Shown here in pieces: positions 12,416-24,745 of a DNA stretch of 64,000 bases; position 1 is the first letter of the stretch, and the number at the start of each line of letters is the position of its first letter. The notes under the pieces were generated by a model. That model was not told the DNA's origin. It did no database searches and saw only the letters and a list, made by a program, of their open reading frames with translations. Origin of the DNA: Prosapia bicincta (Eukaryota; Arthropoda; Insecta; Hemiptera; Cercopidae); NCBI GenBank assembly GCA_036971475.1, contig JBAIZL010000002.1:20760567-20824566 (forward strand), in the 5' to 3' direction. Both the position numbers and the translations under genes were made by a program.

Positions 12416-13349
12416 TCATAAGCTTGTAAATCAATGTTTTCTGTGGTAGTAGAATTAGTAACAAATTTGGTTTAAATAATACAATATGTAAATTTATTGA
12501 ATGTCATTTAACTGCATGCACAAAATAAGATCATAAATTAAATTTGAAATTTATAATAATTGAAATAAACTTAGCCAACCTCCCTGCAATAAATATCAAA
12601 GTAATTTTAGTTTATTTCAGGAAAATTTAATTTATGTTTTGTTAGCTAAGGACTTTAAGATAGTACCATTTGAAAGAATATATTCAATTTATTTCAGTTA
12701 CAAATTCTTTATTATTAAATTCAGTTTACAACAACAGTCAAAAGACTAATTTTTATTGAATTAATCCTGTGTACAATATAATAAATTTAATTATTTCCCA
12801 ACTAGTAAATTAATAAAATCAATACAATTATTAAAATCTAGCCTATTAGAGTCAGTCATATTTATTTAATAATAAATAGCTAGAAATCAATGTGCAACCT
12901 AAAGTTAATCGAGCAACCCATCCAGAGAAATTAATTAAATTAAATTTTAAATTATGAGCTAGCTTAAGGACTAGTTGGTTTTGCTTTAAAGCCCAGGAGT
13001 TGATACTCACTGGCAGGTGTTACCATATGAAACACAGGATCTCTTTCAGGAGGATATGGTAAGACTCTATCTTGCACGGACCTCACTAAAGCAGGAGCAT
13101 GGTGGAGAGATGTCTTCAAAGCATGGCAAGGCAAATTTATGATGTGATAAATTTTATGTGTTTTCAGCTGACATAAATTAGACCATATGACAGATCACTG
13201 ACCTTACCATGACTTTAAATACACTTTATAGACAACGTTCCCAGGGTATACTTATTAGATGGGATTTTAAATACTTGCTCATGTAACTAGGTGATAGGCA
13301 ACTTTCGACAGGTAGCAGGTTGAAGGTTAACGGTTGAAGGACCGTTGCA
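11251..13349 (+). mobile_element. LTR-like repeat, copy 1 (2.1 kb)
   Basis: It begins TGTAACGGG and ends CCGTTGCA, the TG...CA form of an LTR with short inverted ends. The first 26 bases form a hairpin (TGTAACGGG / CCCGTCACA). An inverted full-length relative lies at 50266-52358 and matches from end to end, with GC-richer margins and an AT-rich middle. If the ends are taken one base inward, AGTAT flanks both sides (11247-11251 and 13349-13353), a possible target duplication. It is non-coding, so most likely a solo LTR of a gypsy-class element. Alternatively it could be a 5' LTR: TGGCTCCCAGG, with a primer-binding-site-like TGG, starts 11 bases after the end. This copy carries an inserted TA tract at 12368-12412 that copy 2 lacks. 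Confidence 0.7.
12368..12412. repeat. (TA)n inside LTR-like copy 1
   Basis: Pure TA run. The matching place in the inverted copy (near 51240) has only a few TA units, so the tract expanded after the two copies separated. Confidence 0.9.
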
Positions 13350-13539
13350 GTATACAATAGTGGCTCCCAGGTATTTGACCTGAATTTCCTCACCTAATAG
13401 TTTTAGTCGTGCATCGAGTTTGTGTGTCCTACGTTTGTATTCTAGTAATGTTAGGTGGTCTTGTAAACTGGGGTATACGAAATCTGGTAGTCTGAGGGCT
13501 CAGCTCTTAGGTAGGACCAACCGAGAGTTGATAAATGGT
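13350..13539. other. Flank of LTR-like copy 1
   Basis: No recognised gene. The minus strand stays open for about 55 codons at 13350-13510, but no motif was identified. Confidence 0.3.
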
Positions 13540-13760
13540 CCGATTGCATTATATGGACCAAACTAATCATTTAAGGGAGGAAAGGTGACCGTTTGGGAGG
13601 TTCTATTGGTCCTGTTGAGTTCTAGAAGAGCAGTCGACACCGTCTGGTTTGAGTTCGTCTCGTCCCAGGTCGGGCCGGTCACCAGTCCAGACCTTACAGT
13701 AAAGCTGCAATACTAGTTCCACTGTTTGTGGCACGAAGCCCTGATTATAGAAATGACGAC
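13540..13760 (+). repeat. Unidentified dispersed repeat, copy 1
   Basis: About 13640-13700 is clearly homologous to the reverse complement of about 22945-23000; the shared core is CCGGTCACCAGTCCAG. Weaker similarity extends over about 150 bp. The segment is GC-richer than its surroundings and could be a fragment of a coding retroelement, but no domain was recognised. Confidence 0.5.
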
Positions 13761-15439
13761 ACCCGAGCGGGAGTAAAGATTTTGAGGTTATATTCGGGAG
13801 GTTAGCGGTTACGTATGCTAGACTGTGGCTCCCCAGTGTAAGGATATTAATACGTGTTTTCTTGACAAGGAGGGAAGTCGTCAGAGTAGACCCTTGTCAA
13901 CACTCTTGATGGAAAACCATCATCTTTCTTTCTTTTATCTTCAAATTTTTACTTAACAAAAGACTGAGTGAATAACACGGTATCATCACACTGGGAAGGC
14001 ATTATTTGATGTATTATTTTTTTTTAAAGAAATGGGTAAAATAATTACTTGACTTCAATAAATCCTCTATAGGAGGCAGCAGCAACAAGGAGTAATATTT
14101 GAAAATGGTAAATATATGCCATCTATCAGTCTCTGTACAAACTACATCTTGCAATGAATTAACTTAATCTGAAATGAAATTAAAGTATACAACTTGATCG
14201 TATAAAACTAAATGTGTAAAATGCTATTGATCTTTCCTAGAAAAAGTTTAAGTACAATGGTAAAGATTTCGGCTTTACATAAATCGATTTACTGTAGGGT
14301 GCTGCCATCTCGAATACATTGGTTGAACCTTGTTCTTTTTATAAACCTTATAATACCAATCAGGTGCTGCTTCAGTGTATAGAAACTCAACTTCTCAATT
14401 TTATTGATTTAATCGTTAACCCTGGTACAAAATATTTTTATCAGTTACAAAATAAAGTTCTGTGATTTCAAAAACTGTTTTTATATTACACACCTAAATA
14501 GATAATAGTATCGAAGGCTTTGTCACACACCTAAGCATAATCGTTGAACACACCGAAGCATAATTGATAGGGCCGGGTATCCCCTGGATGCTACTAGAAG
14601 CCCCTAAAGGATACTATATTACAATCCGAACGCCTAAAATACAGTAAAACCTCGTTCTTTGTAAACTTTAATAAGCGGCCGATTTCACACTACTACAAGC
14701 TACTTCGAGTGACCTTAGATTATCCTTACTCATTTTGTGTTTTTTATAATTCTCAGTATTTCTTTTATTTCAAAATGGAAATCGGTAATTGAGAAAGGGT
14801 AAGTGTTGAAGGGTAAGTGCAGACACCTTCTTTCCGGCCTTCTCTGCCCTTACAGATTCGAATAGATGCTCTCATAGAAAAATTGAAGGAGAGATTTCGT
14901 CACTAGCTTAACAAAATCACCGCTCTCCCCAAACCTTTCCTAAAATTCGTGAGCAACAAACAGTACTGGAGGGGGGCTTATCAAGAAGTCCCGTTATACT
15001 ATTTTTAGTGAGGCCCATCCTAAAGCCTAAATATTCACAGGCCCGAAATCGAGTAAGTCACTCGAAGAGAGACAATTTTATGAATAATGAGTCTATAAAA
15101 TTATATCTAGCTAAATGGAAGGACTATACAGTAATAATTTAAGAGCCTCAGGGCGTCATTCCGCAACTCATTGTAAAGTTGATGGAATGCAACCATTGAC
15201 TTTCTTCCATCTAGAACTAGCTTGAGCCGACGCTGAATTTTTGTTTATGGATTTCTATACAAGTCTGCATGAGTCTCTTTAAAAATACAATAAGTCCTCG
15301 GTATCCAATTAATATTTTCAACAAAACACTTTTGGAAGATTGACGTTGAACTTTGCTTGTGAACTTTTATCGGCGACAGGGGCACTAGATATGTATAGAC
15401 AAATTCCTCCCTATTAGAGAATGAGCTGAGGATCTAGAA
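13761..15439. other. Intergenic, probably decayed repeat DNA
   Basis: No usable ORF. The last few hundred bases may include more of the non-LTR remnant that follows, but stops and shifts prevent a reliable reading. Confidence 0.4.
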
Positions 15440-15990
15440 GTTTCTGTGGTTCAAAGGCAGACCTTCAAGCAATCCTGAATGGTGGTTCTTTGCTCACATC
15501 GACATTCGAAAGCTGGATAACGTCTGCTCCCTCCAACGGCTGCCAAATCATGGCAACGTGAGTGGCAATGTGTGTGCAGGTAAGCTGGTAAATGAGCTAG
15601 AGGGGTTGAAAGTGGAACAATCATCGACTAGATGTCATTGGTCGCAAATGCTGTGACTAAATTCAAATAAAACCGAATTCAATTCTAATGAAACCGGAGC
15701 TGTGTAACATCCATGAGGAACAACTCATAACAAGAACTAAAGTAAAACTAAGAACTGGCCATCAAAGAGGAATAAAACCCGATAAAGATGGCAAGGGAAC
15801 CTACCGAAACTGCCATACCTGCCCGGACACAAAATTAACGCCAGCACTTATTTGCAACTGTATCACCATACTTCTTGACTTATTCACAATTAGAGCTTCA
15901 CGTTCGGAGATGAACCTTTATGGGGACAATATAGTAAAGATTGCTAGATGTCATCCATACCCACGGCTTTATCTATCATATATGAAGATC
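15440..15990 (+). pseudogene. Non-LTR retrotransposon 3' end: RNase H and C-terminal tail (decayed)
   Basis: Pieces in shifting plus-strand frames carry the RNase H hallmarks of insect-type non-LTR elements. At 15442 is FCGSKADLQAILNGGS, the DSKAAIQAI motif. At about 15531 is LQRLPNHGNVSGN, the LQWIPSHxGIxGN motif with the third acidic position lost. Then 15688-16041 contains RTGHQRG followed by CHTCPDTKLTPALICNC, matching the usual RTGH...CPxC...TPxHIL...C tail after RNase H. The upstream RT was not found and is probably lost. At least one frameshift separates the two RNase H motifs. It belongs to an RNase-H-bearing clade; exact clade uncertain. It differs from the remnant at 46.3 kb. Confidence 0.62.
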
Positions 15991-16111
15991 CATTATGTCC
16001 ATGTCATCATCAGCATCACCAATAGAAAACTCACACAATAGTAGGCTACACTGCACCGTTCACAGATATCTATGCTAAACTGATATTCATTCAGTCGCTT
16101 GAAATCGTTTA

Positions 16112-16745
16112 AAGTGGACTTATCATCCTCGCATAGGCGCAAGTTCAAGGTCACCATAAGTCGCGATATAGTTTAGTTTCTTCTAGAGGACGACTTCATC
16201 ATCGGATTGGCGTACATTAAAGGTCACCAGAAGTCGCGATATAGCTTAGTTTCTTCTAGTGGACGACTTTATCATCGTATAGGCGCAAGTTTAAGGTCAC
16301 GAGAAGTGGCGTAATAGCTTAGTTTATTCCAGTTGAAGACTTCATCGTCGAATAAGCGCAAGTTCAAGGTCACTAGAAGTGGCGTAATAACGTAGTTTCT
16401 TCTAGTTGACGACTTCTTCCTCGCACAGGCGCAAGTTTAAGGTCACCAGAAGTGGCGTAATAGCTTAGTTTATTCCAGTTGAAGACTTTATCCTCGCATA
16501 GGCTCAAGTTCAAAGTCACTAGGAGTGGCGTAATAGCTTAGTTTCTTGAAGTGAACGATTTCATTGTCGCATAGGCGCAAGTTCAAGGTCGCCAGAAGTG
16601 GTGCAGTAGCTTAGTACTTCCAGTGGATGACGCCATCCACGCATAGGTGTAAGTTCAATGTCACCATAAGTCGCTTAATTGCTTTTTTTCTTCCAGTGGT
16701 CGACTTTATCCTCGCATAGGAGCAAGTTGAAGGTCATCAGAAGTG
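16112..16745. repeat. 73-bp minisatellite, 8-9 copies
   Basis: Units of about 73 bp start at each AAGGTCACCAGAAGT and contain TAGCTTAGTTTCTTC and ATAGGCGCAAGTT blocks. Divergence between copies is moderate. Confidence 0.93.
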
Positions 16746-17779
16746 ACCTTAAATGGCCCTAAGAGACCTAATGTTAGTAAATAGATGTTTTAATAAAATT
16801 GCAAAATCCTTTGGAAAATGTGCTCTTACACACTCCGCTTTCTCGAGTACTAACACTTCTAAAAACATGTTACACATTCAGAACGTTCTATACACAAACA
16901 GCTTCTGCATCCGATATGTCTACACATATTTCAAGATTGTTTGATATTTCATACTGAAGCTAATTGATAATCGAATTTTTCTATATCGACCGTCTTATGC
17001 AATTCAGTGTTTTGACAAACCTTATCATGTTTTTAGGAAAATATTTATATTGACTCAACGCTGCCCTCCATCTCCCGTCTCCTATCTCTCATGGACAAGT
17101 ACACGGTTAAATAATTGCAATGGTACGTTTCGGGTACAAAGTAACTATCCTCAGAAGCATTTCTACAAAGTCTGATTTTATTTCTTTGAATATTAGAATG
17201 GTGTTTGGTAACGGAAATGTACATTTATTAAAACTAAAATATTTGTGGTTAGACGATTTTGAGTATTCTTTATTCGGGAAGCCACTAAACTAAACCTGTG
17301 ATTTCAATGACGTCCTGCGGATCAACATATTGACACATGATTTCTAATTCAAATTAGCAGCCACCGTGAGGCTAAAAATAATATTTCTCTACAGAGTAAT
17401 GTTTACACTGATCGTTTCTGAGAAATCATTGGTTACTGTTGACCTAGATGACGAAGAAATATAAATTTATATACTCCCGTCCGATCTTGCATTGTAGATC
17501 TCGCTAAACCTTTAGCATTTCCTACAATATCAGAATGGAGAAACGAGTAGAATTGGTGTGAAAAAATAGAATGGAATGTGAGCAAGCATATTATACAATG
17601 TTAACTTTAATTGAAACTTTATGAAAACAATTGAGCATAGGTATATGAGCCACAGATCATTAATGTTAATGATCAGCAATGTTAAATACATCTGCCTAGC
17701 CCATGCGTTTTGCAATCTGTGTAGGAAGGCCGTTAAGGAAAACCTGCATTTGTGATGAGTTCTAACAGTGTAAGAATTT
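16746..17779. other. Intergenic, nothing recognised
   Basis: Small ORFs such as 16753-16944 (+) and 17530-17715 (-) show no motif and are not distinguishable from chance. Confidence 0.4.
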
Positions 17780-18350
17780 AATACTGGTGAGTAATGAAAA
17801 TGAAGGTCAAGCTAAAAGGGATAAGTGGTCAAAACACTGCCGGCAATATGTTGCAAGTAGTGGATATTAAAACAATAACTGGTTTAAGCTATAAGTAGTA
17901 AAAATGTATGAAAATGGGACAATATATAGGTACTAAGTAGGTGAATAATACCTGGGGTATGCTATAAGTAGTACAGATTTGAATTACCTGTGATACTCTG
18001 TAAGTATACGCATTTAAAAATAAAATGGGTTAAGCTATAAGTATTAACCTAAGTAAGTAAACTACTTGAGATGTGTTGTAAGTAGTAGATAGTTAAACAA
18101 TAACCGGAATTCCTTGTTAGTAGTAAGTATGTTTGAAAATGTTACAAGTTACAATGTTACAAAAACGTAAAAGATACAATGTTATAGTAAGTACGTAAAC
18201 AATCCTTGAAATGTTAGATAACTTGGTATGTAGGCCTAACAAAGTCATGGATTATAAGATACTAAGTGGTACCACCTAAGTTGATAAGTATTTAACCTAA
18301 ACTGAAGAAGCCTAACCTTAACTAACTAGTTTTAAATGTAAAATCATGGT
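17780..18350. repeat. Irregular short repeats built on TAAGTAGTA
   Basis: Variants of GCTATAAGTAGTA / GTAAGTAGTA recur every 50-70 bp (for example near 17890, 17960, 18090). Spacing is irregular; probably an old degenerate minisatellite. Confidence 0.5.
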
Positions 18351-19679
18351 ACTTCGGGCGCGAGTAAGTAGTACTGAAAAAGTGTTTTTGTGTTCTTATA
18401 AACATCACGCAGCTCAGTACTCCACTGGACAGGATCAGTATACATTCTCTGAATTTGGTAATTGAAGAACCGCTCCTTAGCCACTGTTCCTCAAGGTGAC
18501 CACGTCACTATAAATATAGAAACACGGCCGACTCGATAAATGTGGTCGGAGATGAAAATGTAAACGAATTCAGCATTTTGACGTAACGCAATTTACCAGC
18601 TCCAACCGCCGTTGCACTTATTTCTCTTCAATTTAACGTGGTAAATGTTTCCTTGGGAAATTAGATTTTGTTTTTCTCAAGAAGAAAATATTTATAAATA
18701 CAACAGATGATTTTATCGTCTTAAGCTTTTCTAAAAATAAAACTTTTATTCCTTCGTAAATTTAATAAATGTCTCCTTCAAAATCCTATTTTCCATTAGT
18801 TTTCTAGAGGACGCTTCGCATGGGACAGAAGAAATAATAACAGGGTTTGCTATTTGCCGTTGTTTCGAATGCAAATGTTTAATAGGTCTGTTCCCAACAA
18901 TTGGTAGTCTATTACTTAACACTTTAAGTTTTCCTCTACAATGTTACTTGCCACGAACAGTAGTTTTCACGTGAATGGCTTTGAATATGGTGAAATATCT
19001 ATTCGACCAGTAATTGCCAGAAATATTTACCAAAATAGTCCTGTTTTCATTACAAAAAGATAAAAGACTTTTTAGGCCTGAGGAAAATTGTAAAGGCAAA
19101 AGAACTTACCCTCAATAAGAGGCAGTAAGTTAGTGCTTTACCTGGTTTAACGGTGAAATTTTTAATTATGTAAATTATTTATGAAATTTCATTTATTTTT
19201 ATCTTGTTGTCAAAATACCTTTCTAATTTTAATTTTGTAATTAAGCTGCAAGATGGGATACGAGTTGATTGAAAAAAATGAGAAAATTACTTCTTATATT
19301 ATAAACAGGATTCAATGGTGTATATAAAATATTATACAAGATAATGTATGTACTTGAATGGAACATTTATAGATAAAAGCATAAATACATTGTTAAGCAC
19401 ATAATGATTTTATATATATAATACAATAAACTGCTAATTTATAAATTTAAAAAAATATTTAATAATTGTTAAGATATCAACAAGTAGACTATAATTTCAG
19501 GGAAAACTTGAATAATGTTAATAAATGAAGCAACGTTACTGGTTTAACCTAAGCTATTATTACGTAAGGGAAAAAATGAAAACTTTAAAAAAAAACAAAC
19601 CAAATTAATCCTACATAAATTGTAATTGTGGTAGGGCTACGTATGCAACAAATAATATAAATAGTGGTCAACAAAGAAA
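18351..19679. other. AT-rich intergenic stretch
   Basis: No ORF of note and no repeat recognised by eye. Confidence 0.4.
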
Positions 19680-19910
19680 TCTTTTATTTTGGTTACTTTT
19701 TATTGAGTAATTGCAATATAAAAACAGTAACATAAGCTATGCGTTAAAACAGCTGTCCTACCACATAACCTATAACATAAATTAGCTGTTTTATGAAATT
19801 ATATGTTATGACTTATTTTAAGCCAAATTTTATGAAATAATATATTGCATTCCTTGCTCCTTTTGTAAAACGTTTTTCTATCATAAAAACCAAAATGAAT
19901 TCAATAAATT
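19680..19910 (+). repeat. Dispersed repeat family R230, copy 2
   Basis: About 230 bp alignable to the reverse complement of 43490-43720, and in its right part to 5690-5820. Shared blocks are CAGTAACATAAGCTATG, TTAAAACAGCTGTCCTACC, CTTATTTTAAGCCAAAT and TTTTGTAAAACGTTTTTCT. The middle contains AACAGCTGT and AGCTGTTTTA, inverted to each other, suggesting a small non-autonomous element. Non-coding. Confidence 0.7.
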
Positions 19911-20489
19911 TAATTATACAAAGTAAAACACATAAAAATGTTTTTAGACTTGAGTGGATGCATAAAAAGTACTTTATTGACTATTACAAATTTCATCAAG
20001 ATAGGTATTGGGAGAGTATGAGCTAATAGAGGGGATTGAAAAATAACACCTAGGTCCACCCATCGAATTTATAACTTCAGTCTCCCGCATAATTAGATGC
20101 ATATGTTTAAGAACTAGAAAAAAATAAACATTTTTTAAAGTATCTGCAGTAGCGTTTAACCTACTTCAACTGAATAAGCCTCGTATGGAAAAAAGCTTTG
20201 ACCCCGCCCACCTAATAAAATCTCCAACATCAGACGATCAATCTTTTAAAAAGCACTATTCTTGCATTAAAACAGGTCAGAGAATATCGGATACACACAG
20301 TCAATATTGATTTTTCACTAATGGCATATAATTTAAATATAAAATAAGTAAATGTTTGCATATTTCTTTCATCAAGGGAAAATAATTTTCTTTCAGTCAG
20401 CCACGTGTTCTTAGAATAAATTACTGTGGGAAGGAGAGAAAAGTAATGGAATAACTATATACATTTTAAAGAGTTTTTCTGTACCCTAC
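19911..20489. other. AT-rich spacer
   Basis: Nothing recognised. Confidence 0.4.
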
Positions 20490-21410
20490 TTTTATATATC
20501 TATGATACGTTCTTTACTAATTAGGGTAAAGAAGACGTTTGTCAAAATATTTAACTTCGTGCTATTTAAAAAAAAAAGAAAACATTTTAAACGATTTCCC
20601 CTGTACACTAACACATTGAAAAGGTACATTATAATGAGTTATATCATACTAAACTACATACCTTGGGAAATATTCATTTGTCGGTTGCAGTTTATATAAG
20701 CCTAATAGACTGACTTTCTAACATGGATAAATCTTTAAGTAAGAACAATAATAGTAATCTGCCAACACAAAGCAAATGTATGATACATTTTTTGATATTT
20801 AAGGTACTTACGTAGGACCTGGATACTTTAGGGACGTTCGCTGGAATCTATTTATAGGGCCAATATACAGAATATTTAAAAGTTGTCCTCCATACACTAA
20901 TACATTTAGGATGTGAATGGGAACGTAATATAATATTCACAGCTACATACCTTAAGCGGTTTGGGGAAATTTACACCTGTTTGTTGCAGAGTGTATAAAC
21001 ATAGAGAATATTTTTTAAGCATAGATAACCCTTTAAAGAAAAATAATAAAAATCTGTCTTTACAAAGTGATTTTATGATATATTCTGTGTTTTCTAAGGT
21101 ATTTAAATATGTTATATATATTTTAAAAATAATTGCTAAAAAGCTTGTTTTAGCACATACTTTTTTATTGCAAAAATACAAAATATTTCTAGACGTTTAT
21201 CTCTATACACTATTACAATGAGGTTAATATACCATACTAAGGTACATATCTTTAGTGGTTTGGGAAATATACTCTTGTTATTCGCAGAATTTATAGCCAA
21301 TAGAGACTAATGTTTAGACGTGGATAAGTCTTTAAGTAGAATCAATATTTAAAATCCGTTACCAGCAAGCAACACATTCTGTATTTTTATTAAATTTAAA
21401 TAAACATTGT
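20490..21410 (+). repeat. Three diverged tandem copies of a ~300-bp unit
   Basis: The block ACACTAACACATTG / ACACTAATACATTT / ACACTATTACAATG appears at about 20607, 20896 and 21210. Each is followed at matching distances by CTACATACCTT..GG, GGGAAATAT.CA, a TTGTTGCAG-like word, TATA..CATAGA, and a GATAA.TCTTTAAGTA block. Periods are about 290 and 314 bp. The opposed ORFs at 20906-21221 fall inside copy 2 and are chance. Confidence 0.75.
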
Positions 21411-21897
<487 letters not shown>

Positions 21898-22899
21898 TGG
21901 ATATAGTTTAACAGCAATCAGAGTATTTAGTGTATCTAACAAATCCACAGAAAAAACACTCTTGCCTAGATAAAAACTCCTTCAACTCGTCTCAAGTGGT
22001 GCCCCTAGTTAGTGGTTGCATCCTTTGGTCGCTGAACATCTACATGTATATGAAAGCTACTTTTGCCGCTATGTCACACATTGCACCATGTCCGTTTGTG
22101 TAACATATTCGTTGTAATGAAATTAGTATATGTTGCTTCATTACATGTTAGCTTAGCTCACCGCTTTATTCAGTTCACATTATTCTCCTTCTGTGGTTCA
22201 AGCCCAAACCTCTACCAGAAACATCCATTCAATCATATTCATTTCCTCTGTAGGATCTTCCTTGTTCAATGTGAGACAATGCGTAGCAACTGCACAAGGA
22301 GCAGGGAAATAAATCTCGATATATTAAATTCCTGCCTCTCTTCATGCACAATTTATTGTCTTCGGTTCTCCTCCATGTCAGCGCGTTTGGCATCAGAGAT
22401 GGCACCTGGCCTGCTCTGGTCTAATGCACAAGCTGATCACGAGATCATTATTTAAATTCACTGTTTCGATCATAACTATTGGTCAAGTGATTACCATAAG
22501 GGTTTACAGTCACGGTAGACCACTAGCTCTCCTACTCAATGGTCATCTTGGTGGGGATCTCTCCTCTACCTTGCATCCACCAACGGCCTTCCGTTCCAGT
22601 CTTTGACACTCTTTCATTCTAAGCAGATGAGTGTTTTTCTAAAGCAGCCCGTTTAGTTTAGAAGTTGCTTTTTTTACCATCCAGAGACATGTGACAGTCT
22701 GTTATGTTGAAAAGATAGAAGAAGAATGAAAAGACGGTGAAAATAAGAATAGTGACTAGGAGTACGTCTTTCGACTCCACCTTCGACCTTAGGATCACAA
22801 AGGAAGAAGCTAAATGTGGAAAATCTACAGTTCAGCAAATAAAACCACAAACAACCTCAAACTCGTGACTTCTGCCCAGGTGACTGACGTCATGGTATA
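21898..22899. other. Intergenic, unassigned, slightly GC-richer
   Basis: Open frames at 22063-22455 (+) and 22424-22606 (+) have no recognisable domain. The base composition resembles decayed retroelement sequence more than the AT-rich surroundings. No call made. Confidence 0.3.
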
Positions 22900-23180
22900 G
22901 ATGGGAACTTTCTGCTAGACTGTAGGAGCTCGAAAGTCCTACTGTAAAGCCTGGACTGGTGACCGGTCCTCCCCTGGGACGAAAACACATTCCGATCTGA
23001 CACCAGAACTATTCGGGACCAGAAGAAACTTCCGAACAACCAGGTTTGAACCTTCAATATCCCATTTGAGTGATTCGGTTCAGGTAGTGCTTCACCGTCA
23101 AAAAGGAACTGAACATCCTCTGGCGATAGCTCTGGCAATGGATGACAATTTGACAAGTCTGAGGTGTACTGCTTCTCCAC
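22900..23180 (-). repeat. Unidentified dispersed repeat, copy 2, with a 96-codon open frame
   Basis: The minus strand is open over 22890-23180 (contains LSPEDVQFLFDGEALPEPN and RTGHQSRLYSR). The downstream half is homologous to 13540-13760 in opposite orientation. Similarity between copies extends in part to the predicted peptides, suggesting both come from a coding element. The minus frame at 23330-23521 may belong to it too. Family not recognised. Confidence 0.45.
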
Positions 23181-24745
23181 AAAGCGTCGGTCGCTAACTG
23201 TGGTCCTCGGATTGGACAGCCGTCTATGGAGTACTTTGGCGCTATCTTAAACCATCAATTTTCCTTTGCGCCTTTTACAGTTTTTTACAAAGCTTAGGGG
23301 CATCCGCATTCAGATTCTCCCCACTTTTCTCAACAAACAGAAATATCCCCCTTTGTGTTAACTAACCATTTTATCAGATGCTCCTGTGTCTCCTCTTGAC
23401 ATATGCTGCTTCTGTCTGGTGATACGACGACTTCTTGTAGGCCGTTAGAAAATAGCCCAGGTCTCCCTCCCGCCCATGCTACTCTTTCACAACACATCTG
23501 CCAAACTTCTAATACCATCACTAATATTTCATTTCTCTAGTCAAGATGGCCTCTCCAAGTCTATTGTAGCTCCAGTTCTTAATTGGACAATAGTAGAATT
23601 TTTGAAAAAGAAAATAAACAAACCCTCCCAAGCATCGAATGCATTATTACCAATAAATAAAACAGTCGTCTTAAGAATGCCAACTGCAAGGCCAACTTAA
23701 AAAAAGCCATCACGGCAAATACTACGTAAAGCAATTTACTTAAGGAAAGTAATGTAATAAAAAGCTGGTCGTACTGCCAACTTCCGTTACTTGCCGCTCG
23801 AAGAAATGAAAATTTACCGCTGTTTTAAATGTAAATTGTTTTTTTCTCAATGCAAAGCAATTTGTATTACGTTGTAAGTAGCATGAAAGTTTAATAGAAT
23901 AAAATAATTTTAATTGAATTTTCTCGTAGGAAGCACAAAGCCCTTTTTCTTTAGGCTATAAGTAACATTTTCTAAAAGACTGGTTTCGCCAATGCTTTGT
24001 TTACATGCTTATTAAACGTTTTAACCCTTTTTAAAAAACCCGGCCGTAAAAGACAATTTCAAACGCCTAAATTTATATTACAAACAAAAGCGGAAAAGGT
24101 AAACTATTCATGCAAGGCAATTAGTGTGCATTTCGTAGGAGGTGGGGAAATGTTGAAGCTCTCTGTTAGGCTGTGAATTGTTCTTCCAAACGTGGGAGGC
24201 AGAAAAATATAAATACAAGGGAGATTTCTTTTACTGTGGGGACGCTATTTGAACTGTGATCGAAAAGAAAAATTAAGGTCGTGTCAATTGTTGCGTAAGC
24301 ATTTCGTCATAAGTATAAGAAGCTGAAGATATTTATTGAACGGTGAGTAATACGACCCTGTTTTAAATGATCAGCTGTTGACAATTTATGTAGATAAAAG
24401 AAAATGAAAAGGTTTATTTAAATGGACAGGATTAAAAAAAACAACTCCCCTATAATACTGTAAATCTCCAAGGCGAAATGCGAAAACCCATTGGATATAG
24501 GTGAAGGATTTAGACAGAGGTTTCAAAGATCCTAAACTCTCTATCGATGACTTAGTGACGGGTCTATTTTACACCATCGTCTAAGAAAGATAGGGAAGGA
24601 TAGGCTGTGTGAGGCTTGAACTAATGAAGGGACAACCTCTTACTGACAATTGGTTATAATTAAAATCGGAAGAAGTGATTGGTCTGTCATTTACATCAAG
24701 GTAAAGTAAAGGTACATTAGAGCAAAATTATGTCACTTTGATATA
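23181..24745. other. Intergenic flank of the Tigger element
   Basis: No gene recognised. It ends in the TA target dinucleotide at 24744-24745. Confidence 0.4.
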